Below are positions 34,132 to 46,109 of a stretch of DNA of 64,000 nt, one piece after another. Numbering within the stretch: position 1 is the first letter of the stretch; each line of letters starts with the position of its first letter. The notes beneath the pieces are model-generated. The model worked only from the letters and a program-made list of their open reading frames with translations. It was not told the origin of the DNA and did no database searches. The stretch comes from Corylus avellana. Its lineage: Eukaryota > Streptophyta > Magnoliopsida > Fagales > Betulaceae. The position numbers were made by a program, and so were the translations under genes. The stretch is taken from the NCBI RefSeq assembly GCF_901000735.1, contig NC_081543.1, positions 31,084,771-31,148,770 of the forward strand, written 5' to 3'.

Positions 34132-35739
34132 TATTAAGCATAAAACTTGAGGGTAAATATACGTAATGTGAAAATTAGATGTTTGTCTAATGATATTCAA
34201 AACACGTAAAGGGACTTTTATTTTAAGATCAAAGTTCAAAAAGTCCATAACTAAATATCTTCTTTTCTAGAAGCATGCATTAGCCAAGCTCAATGATAGC
34301 TTAATTATTTCTTCTATGCTCAGGGGACAGAGACACATCGTTAGCCAAGAAAGTCTACCTTTGTCCTTGGTAGCTTATTTCCGCGAAGGAGATGCTCTTT
34401 TAGTGGTGCTAGCTTTTTATTTTATTCTTAAACTTTTGCTAATTGTATTGTTGATGTTAATTTAACTTTAGTTTCATTTTAAAGTTTGAATGCTGTGAAA
34501 GTATTTCGATGTACCAATTTTCGTGCATATGCTTTAACCAAATGAGCCGCTTTTCATCTTGTTTTTGGGAGTATTCCCACAGGATCCCCTATTTTCTCTT
34601 CCATTCAGATCAGAAATGAGAAAGATCCTCCCATGTAATCATTTTCCCTCATTCAATTAGAAAAAAAAAATGGTGTATTCTTTGTAACGATCATTGAGTG
34701 TTGATAGATATGCTATCATTTTTACTATAAGTTTCTTATAGACTGATGTGACAATTCATGTGATATTTACTATAAGTACCATGTGGATTGTTATTTTAGT
34801 TTGTAAGTTCATGTATGACTTATCACTTTAGCTACTAATTAAACAATTAAATTTAATTGTAGTTGGCATATGATAGTGCCACGCAAATTGTCACGTCAAT
34901 TTGCAAGGAGTTGTAGTATCCCAAGACACATCCTATGTCAACCTCTGAACAATTTTATGGTGCTACATGAAGTGTTAAATTAGTTTTTAAGGGATTGTTG
35001 TAAAAGTTGTAGCACCCAAAACATTTTTCCAATAAATAATCAATTGAAGGTCCACTACTTATGGCAATTAATCAATTGGGGGGGGGGGGGGCAGAGGGTT
35101 GTTAAATGATACGGAATATTGTTAGGGGTAATGCAAGTTTTACTACAAATTTTTTATAAATTGATATGATAGTCCATGTTGTACTTACTAGGCAATCAAC
35201 TATTAAAAAATTAAATTTATTTGTCAAATATAAGGGATAGTAATAAAAATAGTATCCTCCAACACCCACCTTTTCTCAATTATATTTTCCTAAAATTGAG
35301 ATGTGATGAGCACTTCAGACTTTTTGTTCAAATACAAACATTTTCCTAAAATTGAGATGTGATGACCACCTTGGATTTTTAGTTCAAAATACAGCCATTC
35401 TTTATGGTAGTCTTATGGGAAGGATGTTTGCACATGTCTCCCGCAGGACAAACATCTTTTTTTGTTTTTTTGTTTTTTTTGTCTCTATGTAGAAGTTTAT
35501 TTCACAGTGGAACTGAATTACTGAATGAGAAAAGAGAAGCATTTTAGGTGCTGTTTTAAACAGTGATTTTGAGGTACCATGAATGACAAATTATAGCAAA
35601 GCAACTGGCAGTGTGGAGAGAACCCCCTTGAGGTCTTTTCATGACCACCATTTTCCAAAAAAACCATCAATGTTCTTTTCTGCACCTGTCATCTTCTGCA
35701 CACTGCAGTATTGGGTGATTGACCCACACATCTGCAGCT

Positions 35740-35982
35740 GAGGTAGTGTTTGGTAAATGGGTTGACTTAAACACTGTAGTTAATGTAGATTGATGTGAAA
35801 AAAAAAATGTTTGGTAAAAAAAAATAAAAAAGTGGTATGAAAAAGTGAAAAAAATTTGTTTTGTAGTAATTTTTTTATTTGAATAATAATAAAAAATGAA
35901 TGATTTGATACAAAAAGTTAAAAAGTTAGAATATTTTTATGTTGATTTTTTTGAAAAATAGTGATGAATAGTGTTTATGCCA
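35740..35982. mobile_element. AT-rich insertion upstream of YSL copy B
   Basis: About 240 bases (from gaggtagtgtttggtaa to gaatagtgtttatgcc) present in B and absent at the matching place in A (about 3252). It has MITE-like size and composition, but no clean terminal inverted repeat or target duplication was found. Confidence 0.55.
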
Positions 35983-36006
35983 ACTCCAATGGCTAGAGTT
36001 AAATCC

Positions 36007-36818
36007 AAGGATCAGGATCTCCTCTAATTTGGAGTAATTAGAGAATCTTATTTTTTGAGATCTTAGCCATCCAAAACATTTAATGGTCTAAAATATCTAA
36101 GAATACAAAACTCAAAAATAAACCCAACACACCTGATTATAAATAATAAAAACATTTATTTATTTGTTTTTTTTTTAAAAAAAAAAATATTGGAGTAGAA
36201 GCAACCCCATGGGGCGGCTCGCCGCCGCCGCCGGCCATCCCATGGGTGGGTGGGGGTGGCCATGCGGCCACCCCCAGCAGATCTGGCAGTGGCGCGCGGC
36301 CACCCCATGGCCAAGGAGTGGCCTCGCGCCACCCGCAGAAGCCCATGGGGTGGTCGTGCGGCCACCCCCAGAAGCGCACAGCCACCCCCAGCAGATCTGG
36401 GGGTGGCGCACGACCATCCCCGGAAGGCTTAGGGTGGCCGCGCAGCCACCCCATGGCCTTTTGGGGATGGTCGCGCGCCACCCCCAGATTTGCTGGGGGT
36501 GGCTGTGCGCTTCTGGGGGTGGCGCGAGGCCACCCCTTGGCCATGGGGGTGGCCGCGCGCCCACCACTAGGCCATGGGGTGGCCACGCACCACCCCCAGA
36601 TGGGCGGCTCTGGGCGGAGCCGCCCCTTATTTTTTTTTTCATTTTGTTTTGAAATTAATTAATTTTTTAATTTAAATTTGGTATAAAATCTTGTGTGGTT
36701 GTGTTTGTGTTTGAGTTTTGAGATTAGAATATTTTGAACCCTTAATTCATCTAAGGGCTGAAATTAGAAAAAATGAGATTCTCATTTTCCCCTCAAGTGG
36801 AGGGGATCTTGATCCTCC
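36007..36818. mobile_element. Foldback MITE with a GC-rich palindromic core
   Basis: 812 bases absent from unit A, flanked by perfect 8-base duplicates ttaaatcc (35999-36006, 36819-36826). Ends are inverted: aaggatcaggatctcctc against ggaggatcaagatcccctc read from the other end. The core (about 36196-36630) is strikingly GC-rich. Arms 36369-36421 and 36463-36516 pair almost perfectly (two mismatches in 53), with further pairing outside. The 8-base duplication is typical of hAT elements, but the end sequence also resembles Mutator-type MITEs. Long open frames on both strands here are by-products of the repeats. Confidence 0.85.
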
Positions 36819-36958
36819 TTAAATCCACTCCCACATAAAGAATCTCATCTACCAAAAACGTCATCATAACCACCTCGTGGTGAAGAAATAAAGAGGGCCA
36901 ATGATGAGGTCAGACTTGCCACTGCAGCAAAACCAAGCAGCTCACATGCTAATTTTGT

Positions 36959-36966
36959 TATAAATA
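36959..36966 (+). promoter_or_regulatory. Probable TATA box of YSL copy B
   Basis: TATAAATA in the same context as 3417-3424, about 380 bases before the start codon. The GC-rich foldback element ends 140 bases upstream of it, so expression of B could differ from A. Confidence 0.5.
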
Positions 36967-37345
36967 TTGTGATCCATATCTCAAACACTCATGCCAAGTT
37001 CTTCTTTCCTTTAAATTTTTTCACTGATCTTTCTTGATCTTTTATCAAATAAAATATAGATTGTACCTAACCTGAGATATTTTCACCTGTAAGGGTCGTT
37101 GCAAGCTGTGAGAAAGGTGTCTAATTATTGGTTAAAAGAAGAAGACAGAATCAATTGACAACTTGTGCTGGTTCATGCATACATAGTTCTGGTGAGTCTG
37201 TGCATGGAAACTCCAGTTCTTCTTATAAATCTGTCATTCTTATAAGTCTCATTGTACGAGTCTATATGTGCATGAATCTAGTTGAATTTTGTTCTAACAA
37301 AAGAAAGTTTTTCAGTGGGGCAGAGGGTTTAATTCTTTAGGAGAA

Positions 37346-40300
37346 ATGAACATGGAAGAAGCCAAAGAAAAGAAAGAGATTGAGAGGGAAGAGTTTGAAA
37401 AACTACCTGCAGATAATGAACCTGATCAACAGGGACCGAAGAGAATCCAGCCATGGACACAGCAGATAACAGTAAGGGGAATAGTGGTGAGCATTATTAT
37501 TGGAACCATGTACAGCATCATAGCCATGAAGTTCAGCCTCACAACAGGGATAGTTCCTCATCTAAATGTCTCTGCTGCCCTTCTGGCTTTCGTGTTCGTC
37601 CGGACATGGATAAAACTGCTCCATAGAGCTGGGATTGTATCAAAGCCCTTCACTCGGCAAGAGAACACCATGATACAAACTTGTGCAGTTGCATGCTATA
37701 GCATTGCTGCTGGAGGTTTGAGGCTTTAATTTTTCAAATTTTTCATTTTAAATTCTCGTTTTTCTTTTTCATATTCGAATTCCCAGCAATTTGCTGTTCT
37801 GATTGCTGGTGAGAGATTCCTATAAACCTACATGATCCCATATTAACTCTCACAAACTTACATCAACGATCCGAATTACTAGCAATCCAAACAGTTACCA
37901 TCTTTATCCCACTTTTTCCATACTTTTTAAGAACTTTGATATACTCTTGACATGTCTTTTTCTCTTTTGGGCTGCAGGTGGATTTGCTTCTTATCTCTTG
38001 GGATTAAACAAGAGGACATATGAGTTGTCAGGGGTCAACAATGAGGGGAATACCCTAAGGAGTGTCAAGGAGCCTGGATTTGGTTGGATGACTGGCTACC
38101 TTTATCTAGTCTGCTTTGTTGGTCTTTTTGCCTTGGTTCCTTTGAGGAAGGTACGTACATCTAGTCTCTTTCATCTTCTTTCTTGAAAATTTGCAAAGTG
38201 CGCGCAACTACTTTTTCCCCAACAGATTAGGTTAAAAGCAGCCTATAACTTGTTAATTCGTCATATATTCTAAAGTTTAAGAAAATAAAAATATTAATTT
38301 GATTATTTAATTAATATTTTAAACCTCTACGTAGGTTCAAACTTTTTCTCAATAATTAAGGTCCAACGCTTGAATATTTAACTGAAATGAAAGTAAATCC
38401 TGAAGTCAAATTTAAACTCAACCTTTGATTTAATATCATGTTAAGTCACTATTTATTTTAAAAGTTTGAAATTAATTTAAGAGTAATGTTTATTAGTATA
38501 TTTTTATACGATTGCCATACAACTTGATGATGCGGCAATGAAAATCAGCCATTGACCAGCACTTATAAAAAAAAAAAATCAAAAAAAAAATCAAAAAAAA
38601 AAAATCAAAGTCTGATTTTGATTGTCACATCATCTTATTTATATGAAAATTGTATAGTAAGGTACTAAATAACATTATTCTTAATTTAATTAATATTCCT
38701 AGAGTTATAAAAACTTACAATAAGGTCTTTATTAGTCTTTAACAATTTTCTTTCTTCTTAATTAGTGGTGATTTTTTGAACTGGACTTGTGTTGAACTCA
38801 CTAAAGATAGCAAACCATGATCAGTTTTATGTTAAACAAAAAAACAATTGCCAGAAAAATTCAGCAAAGTTATCATTGAAAAGTGGGCATTTCTTTCTTC
38901 TTAGCAAACCATCATTGCAGATTTAATGGATTCACACCCCACCGTGATATTTTTGTGCTTTTCTGGCCCAATATGAAGATATCATTTTCCCTTTTATGCT
39001 TATGCCATTCCCATTGTTCTGCAGATAATGATAGTGGACCTCCAATTAACATATCCAAGTGGCCTGGCAACTGCAGTTCTCATCAATGGCTTCCATACCC
39101 AGGGGGATAAGATGGCCAAGTAAACCTCTTTTTCAGTATCTCTCACCTTTTTAATGAAACTAAAATCCTATAAAGAATCAAACCTCAAAAAGAAGAAAAT
39201 ATTATGCAGGAAGCAAGTTGGGGGGTTCATGAAATACTTTTCAGCAAGCTTCTTGTGGGGTTTCTTCAAGTGGTTTTTCAGCGGCAAAGAGGAGTGTGGT
39301 GGGTTCGCCCAGTTCCCATCGTTTGGATTGAAAGCATGGAAGCAAACGTATGTATTTTCTCTCTTCTTTGCTTCTTTGACCTCAACGTGCTAGCAATCTT
39401 AATTGTTTAAAGTATAGAATCTCAGAGCAAATGTCTCTGTCCCAATCTGACTCCACAGTTTATTTTATATTTCAATTAAATATCTTGCAGTACTGGCCTT
39501 TACTTGTTGATGGATAATTTAAACCCAAAACTCAAAATCTCGTATTAAAGAACGTGAAAATTCGATGAAAAGTATTATAGTATTAATTACATGACTATCA
39601 AATTTTGCAGATTCTACTTCGACTTTAACATGACATTTGTTGGGGCCGGGATGATTTGCTCCCACCTTGTGAACCTATCTTTGCTTCTTGGTGCTGTGCT
39701 CTCATATGGAATAATGTGGCCGCTTATAGATCGGCTTAAAGGAAATTGGTTTCTTGAGAGCTTGCAAGAGAGTGACATGAAGAGCCTATATGGTTACAAG
39801 GTCTTTCTCTTATATTAAGATTTTCAGTAATTTTGTTGTTCAAATTGCTAATAATTTAACCAACAAATATGAAAGAGCCCATATGAAACTTACCTACCCA
39901 AATAGGTGGATGGACATCTCATAATTTATTTGAGCAAGTGGATCCCATACGAGTTATCTATCCTAATTACTAACAATTTGTGCCCAAATTACTGTGGATC
40001 CTAATCCCTCTCTCTTCCAAATTCATATTTACTTCCTTTGCTACCCATGGTCGCCCATTTACACCATTATTTCTTGGGCAGGTTTTCATCTCCGTTGCTT
40101 TGATCCTAGGTGATGGGATTTACAATTTGATCAAGATATTGGCATGCACAGTCATTAACATCCGAGGCAGATTGAAGAACAAGGGCCTCAACAAGGGTAA
40201 TATATACCAACAATAGCCTCGAATTTTCCTTTTCCATACAATTTTAGTTGGTTTCCACTTGGCTAGATGTTAAAGTATTAACTAAATAATTATATTTGTA

Positions 40301-41478
40301 CTTTTCAATCAATTTAAGCTTTTGAGATGACTGGTGATTTAATGTGATATTAACCTCCTATTTAAGTTAAAAACATTTTACAAATTAACTTGGTAAATTT
40401 GGTTGGCATCTCACAAAATCCATCGAAATTAACCAATAAACAAAGGTGAAGAAGATGAGGATGGGGAAGAGAAACCCATGGAAGCTTTGAAACCACGACA
40501 AAGTAATTTATGGGTTCATACCTCTAACATTTGATCTTCTTCTCCCCCGCAGGTGAGGATGGTGAAGAGAAACCCATAGAAGCTTTGAAACAGAATGAAA
40601 TTTTCCTGAGAGAAAACATTCCCATGTGGGTTGCAACCGTTGGATACGTCGTCTTCGCCATCTTGTCCATAATCGTGATCCCATTCATGTTCCCTCAACT
40701 GAAATGGTACTATGTCGTGGTAGCCTATTTTCTTGCTCCATCTCTAGCATTCTGCAATGCTTATGGAGCAGGTCTCACGGATATAAACATGGCCTATAAT
40801 TATGGAAAAGTAGCCCTCTTCGTCTTGGCTGCGTTGAGCGGAAAAGAAGACGGTCTGGTGGCAGGTCTGGTTGGGTGTGGTCTCATCAAATCTGTTGTTT
40901 CTGTGGCTTGCATTCTGATGCAGGATTTCAAAACAGCCCATCTGACTTTCACTTCCCCTAGAGCAATGTTCGTGAACCAAGCCATTGGCACGGCTTTAGG
41001 CTGTCTAACAGCTCCTCTTAGCTTCTTCCTTTTCTACAAGGCATTTGATGTGGGAAACCCTAATGGAGAGTTCAAAGCTCCCTATGCATTGATCTACAGA
41101 AACATGGCAATTATAGGTGTTCAAGGCTTCTCTGCTCTGCCTCACCACTGCCTGCAACTTTGTTATGGCTTCTTCGCCTTTGCGGTGGGAGTCAACGTAG
41201 TGAGAGATTTGTCGCCGAAGAAGGTCGGAAAATTTATGCCACTTCCCATGGTCATGGCTGTGCCTTTTCTAGTTGGGGCATACTTTGCAATTGATATGTG
41301 CCTTGGGACTTTGGTTGTGTTTGTGTGGCACAAGATCAACTCCAAGAAGGCTGAGTTGATGGTTCCCGCAGTGGCTTCTGGATTAATTTGTGGGGAGGGG
41401 CTTTGGACACTTCCTGCTGCAGTTCTAGCTTTGGCCAAAATAAATCCTCCCATTTGCATGAAATTTGTGCCTTCCTAG
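37346..41478 (+). CDS. YSL: Yellow stripe-like metal-nicotianamine transporter, copy B
   Basis: Second intact YSL gene, a near copy of the one at 3810-7961 and presumably with the same role in moving metal-nicotianamine complexes. Exons: 37346-37715, 37978-38150, 39025-39119, 39210-39347, 39611-39800, 40082-40196, 40553-41478; they join to 668 residues. The upstream reading frame is not continuous with exon 1, which fixes the ATG at 37346. The N-terminus reads [17 protein letters not shown], as in copy C and unlike copy A. In the normally conserved stretch after the first hydrophobic span it reads [14 protein letters not shown] where A has [14 protein letters not shown]: three changes that may alter function. 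The rest is essentially the copy A protein. Splice borders are all GT-AG. Confidence 0.92.
38481..38680. mobile_element. MITE in intron 2 of YSL copy B
   Basis: Same insertion as 4931-5110, with the ttaatttaa duplicates at 38472-38480 and 38681-38689. It is about 20 bases longer through A-rich repeats. It was inherited from before the A/B duplication. Confidence 0.75.
40446..40496 (+). other. Partial duplicate of exon 7 start in intron 6 of copy B
   Basis: Counterpart of 6929-6979, reading [17 protein letters not shown] in the exon 7 frame. See that entry. Confidence 0.6.
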
Positions 41479-43667
41479 AAAAAGCTCTAAAACGATTTGT
41501 AGGGAGAAAGGTAATAAAAAATATATGGCTAGGGTTATCGCTGGTTTAGATTAGTAGTGCCAGGTGCAAATAATATCATACACCAGTGATATGTGCAGGG
41601 TTGAATAGTTCTCAAACAACAATAAGAACGCATCTTATTGCTTTTCGTTGTTTTGGTGAGGGGTGAGGCTAATCCTCCGCCTTCCTGTGTGATTTCCTTT
41701 TGTTCTCTTTTTCCTTTTTGGAGTTTAGTATGACTAGCAATATTTCACACGATCCACAAGCCCAAATATAAACATGAACACAACATGAAATTAAAGCGTT
41801 AGGGCTTAGTGTAATAGGGTTCAGATCAAAACGGGTTGACTTGATTAGACGCAATTAATAAGCAGGTCAAATGTAGTTCAACCCGCGTAACCCATATTTC
41901 TTTCACCATATCTTACTCGTGCATTTCCTCATTTCATGGATAAGCGCCCTTCATGTGCATTACCATCATAATCATGGCATTCATATGCATTATCATCACA
42001 ATCATGGCACATACCAAACATTAAGGTACTTCATGTGCATTATAATCATAATCATGGCATATACCAACAGTTAGGTATTAAAATAAAACCTGGCATGTGC
42101 CTTTATGTAGACAAGGATCGAGATCTCCCAACTGTTAACAGAAGTCATTTATAAAAGCATACTTATCATTTTTATTGGGAGTTTATGATGCTTGCTTACT
42201 TGGATGCTGGCAGGCTTGGTAGTAGTCCCCGTTCCACTTTAACCCTACAATTTATCACACAAACATGTTTAGAGAAATTCGTCTCTAATTTGTCAGAAAA
42301 TAAGAAAGGACTATACTGTCCAGAATTTTATTTTCCGAATAGCTCTCCTCCCCTCTCTCTCCAATTTAAAGTCCTTGAACTTTATTAAATGCTAAGTTAT
42401 CCAAGTCTGAAATTTCTGGACAGCCCCTGGTTTTCTCTTTATTTTTTATCAAATTCCAAATACAACAAATCACATAGGAGTTTATAAATTTCTGGTATCA
42501 TCAAAATAAATCCAAACTTAATCATATGATCTAATAGTTCCTCAAATATCCAATAAGAAAATTATCTAGTTTGAATACGCTATATTCCTTCTTATAATAT
42601 TTATTTGTCCCTTAGTAAATCCTGTACTTGATTAACCAAAACGTCCTCTGTCCATTTCCAATAAAATTGTCCTTTTGTCCAGTCAAAATGTCCGTTGCCC
42701 TTGTCCAGGTAAAATATGTCTTATGTCCAGTGTCCAGTTCCAGGTAAAAATATCCGTATTCAATGTTCAGGTATTCTTTGTCCAGGTAAAATGTCTTTTT
42801 GTCCATGCGCAAGTGAAATATTCATTACAACATTGCGCATTTAATTATGCATTACCAACTCAATATGCAAAAGATTAAGTAACTTTAATGGCTGTGTGAA
42901 CTAATATCCAATTAGATACTTTGAAAATAATCAAGAGAGAAAATCCAACACCTAACCAATTAAAGGTTAAAACTTTCATTTCCTTTCTCACTTATGCATT
43001 TCCTTAGTCCCCGAGCAGTGAATACAATGTTAGATCTATTATCTATACAAATTCAACAACAATCCAACCCACATGTAGAAAGTCCAAACTTTAGCAAATC
43101 ACCTATTAATTATTCCGCCAGTATTCCAATACCCAGAAAAGTTGCCACCAAACATTACCAAACTCTTCAATTGTTTGGTCACTCATCAACACAATTCAAA
43201 ACAAATGAACCCAATTCCTTCAATCTGCCATAACAACCCAAACATCATATCAAAATCGATCCCAACAGAGACTCAATCACATTCGGCCAAAACAGAGAAC
43301 CCCAAACAACATCAAAACACATTAGCAACCCAAAATCCACAACAACCGAATATTGCTAACAATTTACACCCCAAAATCACCCCACTTGACCATACATCAA
43401 AACCCAAAATCCCATCAATTACAAATCAACACCCATTCAATTAATCCACCAAATTCTTCAATAAATCACGAAACTTAGAATTACCCACAACGATTACTTT
43501 CATTCAAACTCAAATGGAAACTTACAGTGAAAGAAACTGAGAGAGAGAGAGAGAGAGACAGTTACCTCCATTTTCGTCTTCCTCCTGCTTTTGTGCAAAA
43601 AGAGCATCAATTCTGGTTTTGAGGAGAGAGAGACGAAATTAAGTGGAACAGAGAGACCAATACCACC
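41479..43667. other. 3' flank of YSL copy B, non-coding
   Basis: Nearly identical to 7962-10145, including the three 30-base repeats (41951-42060) and the gtccag cluster (42640-42810). No gene is supported. Confidence 0.6.
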
Positions 43668-44262
43668 GACGGCCACCTGCCTGCGAGAGCCGGTGACGAC
43701 GATTCAACCACACGCATAGGCTTTTTTCTTTCTCTCTCACTGCCACTCTCAGCGGTGGGCGGCCGTCGGTGGGGGAGAGGGAAAATGCATTTTGACAGTG
43801 GGTTGGGGATTCTGAAATTTGGGGATTTTGACGAATGTAGCTCGTCGCCGGAGATGTGGGTGGCTCGTGTGAAGAGCGGGAAGGTGAACCCTTTAGGGTT
43901 TCGGTCACCCTAAGGGGATCCGGTTATCCTAAACTCGTTTCTAAACCCTCAAACGCGTTTCTGGATTCAAAACTATAAAATAAAGGGGGAAGGGGAATCC
44001 TTTTGGGATTCGATCACGCTAAAGGGATGCGGTCATCCTAAACTCGTTCGTGGTCTCCGGTGGCCGGCCGTCGGTGAGGGGAGAGGGAAGAGGACAGAGG
44101 AGAAAGAGAGAGAGGGGGAGATATTTGTGTGAGCATTGTGGGAAGAGATGAAGAGATCCACGTCTAACCTAATAAATTGATTTTTTTTTTTGTTTTTTTT
44201 TAAGTCAAACGTGGCACAAACCCACACCAGATTGGCCGATTGGGCAGACAAAGGTCTGCCGA

Positions 44263-44293
<31 letters not shown>

Positions 44294-44689
44294 CACAAAA
44301 GAAAAGAAAATGAGAATTTGAACAAGTAATTTGGGTCTCGAAATGTAATTACCGGCCGATTGAACTACTCTTCTTAAACCTTGAAATCTCTTCCATAGTT
44401 AAAATACTAAAAATGCCTCCCTCTCATTTTTTATTTATTTTTTACTGATCCTTCATATTGCCATTTTAATATTTTATTTAACTGCCTCTCTTCAAATAAT
44501 TATACCTTAATCCACCAAACACTTTTCTAATAAATTAAAGGCTTATAGACTTTTATTATAAGTCTTTTATAAAGTGAAGTGACAATTCACATAACATTTA
44601 TTATGATAATCGCTAAACAATTGAATTTAATTGTACTTAACATATGAGTACCACATGGACCGTGACTTCAGTTTGTAACTATACTCAGC
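43668..44689. other. Spacer after unit B
   Basis: No gene. It includes an internal partial duplication: ggccgtcggtg near 43760 and 44064, and a block around atcctaaactcgttt at about 43928 and 44035. A TA microsatellite lies at 44264-44290 and a MITE-like stretch near 44540-44690. Minus-strand frames here are short and unsupported. Confidence 0.5.
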
Positions 44690-45003
44690 ACAAGCAATTG
44701 AAGAATAAAAAAAATTTCACCTTTTTTTTAATTTTTTTGGTCTAATTGGAATTCAGACTACTGTCAGTTTTATTTTAGGTTCAAAAACATCAAGCTTACA
44801 AACTTGGTAAATTATATGTTGCATTTTGATTGAATAACTTAACCTTTTCTTACCTATTTTGTAATATAATATATTAATATCTATTATTTTGTACACACAT
44901 GTGCATTTGTGTGGATATCGAATATATACTAACACGTTAGACGTTAATATATTAATATATAATGAGAAAAAAAGACCTTCACATAGCACAAGTTATGGGC
45001 TAG
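44690..45003 (+). mobile_element. Degenerate Helitron-like remnant
   Basis: It ends cacatagcacaagttatgggctagt, resembling a weakened hairpin-plus-CTAG terminus. Related ends, preceded by atattaataatacaat, are at about 26385-26440 and 46980-47030. The left edge is uncertain. Confidence 0.4.
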
Positions 45004-45061
45004 TATAAATAAAAGTAGAAGCTTTCAAAAAAATACCTTAGAATTGTGACAAGTAACAGTC

Positions 45062-45920
45062 GTTTTTTTTTTATTATTATTCAAAGTAGGGGGAGGGAGA
45101 AGGGAAATTACAAGAACATAAACGAAAACGACAGAGAAATCCTAGTAATAGTTGTGAATGAGTCAAATAAATGACTCGGCTCATCAAGCGAACCAAAACT
45201 GCCAAAATAGGCTGTAATAAACGGCAAAATTCTGTAAACAGAACAACATCCCAAAGGGTAGCCGACACGACCATCAGTGATTAGAAAAGAACAACATAGC
45301 CGACCATCAGTAGTCAGAAAGGAGAGGAAGATGTCTGTCAAAAATACAAAAAAAGGCCAGATCAAGAATCTAGCCCAGAAAATGAACACAGTAAACAGAA
45401 AAATACAAGGAAATACAAAGAGACAACAAAAACAAGCAAATAAAAGCATAATAAAATCTCCTAAACCAAATATCAGTAACCCCAGAGGTGTAGATGGTTG
45501 AGACACGACGGAGGGAGGAGATGAAGCCGGAGATGATGGTGGATCATGGATGGGCGTGATAGGTGGCGGGGCTGCCATGGGAAATTAGATCAGACTTTAA
45601 AGAAACCAAATCGGAGACCCATGACAAAACAGAATGAAAAGGCTGTAGCCGCGGCTCTGAGGAGGCGGAGGAACGTCGGAGGAGGGGTTAGTGTTGGGAT
45701 TTCAGGCGGAGATGGGATAAATCACACAAGGCGGTGGATAAAACTAGAGAAAAGAAATCACCGGTGAGAGGCATAATAAAGAGAGAGGAAGAGGGATAGA
45801 AGAGGGGAGAAGGGGGCGGGAAGAACCAGGTCAGCCGTTCTTCCCACACCAAGTCTTGCTTTTCTCTTTCTGGAGGCGCTAGAGAGAAAGAAGAAAACCC
45901 TACTTGCGACCCTTCTTGCA
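45062..45920 (-). mobile_element. Retroposon (LINE-derived or retrocopy) with 13-base target duplication
   Basis: 859 bases flanked by perfect 13-base duplicates acaagtaacagtc (45049-45061, 45921-45933). On + it starts with a T run (45063-45071), i.e. an A tail on the - strand, the structure left by target-primed reverse transcription. The - strand begins GCAAGAAGGGTCGC and has a CT-rich leader. It carries a 156-codon frame from 45578 to 45108 starting MAAPPPITPIHDPPSSPASS, followed by hydrophobic sequence. No reverse transcriptase is present, so it is a truncated LINE, a LINE 5' end fused to its tail, or a processed copy of an unknown transcript. Confidence 0.8.
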
Positions 45921-46109
45921 ACAAGTAACAGTCTAAAATATTGACAAGTGTTCCTTTAATTTATCCCTATAATGCATGTATAATATATAAGCATAAATCA
46001 AAATATATTAGAAATCTAAATCATCAAATAGGATTTCGTTAGTGTTATTAATGTCCGAATTTGATTGATTCTAGTTTATCTTTGTTATTTTAAAAAACGT
46101 CATGCTTAC

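Larger units (their letters stand above)
34132..36958 (+). other. Upstream region of YSL copy B
   Basis: Non-coding, homologous to 1672-3416 except for two insertions listed separately (35740-35982 and 36007-36818) and a G homopolymer at 35079-35091. It contains the same MITE-like and direct-repeat segments as the copy A upstream region. Confidence 0.55.
25434..43667. repeat. Segmental duplication unit B (YSL copy B with flanks)
   Basis: Counterpart of 714-10145, in the same orientation and 24.7 kb downstream at its left edge. With the private insertions (26602-34131, 35740-35982, 36007-36818) removed, its length is close to that of unit A. Exon 7 differs from copy A by one amino acid visible over 315 residues, while exon 1 differs more. 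Confidence 0.9.

Noticed and set aside
36137..36662. Several overlapping 140-155 codon frames on both strands
   Set aside because: They are rich in W, P, G and A, occur in all frames, and result from the GC-rich palindromic repeats of the foldback element.
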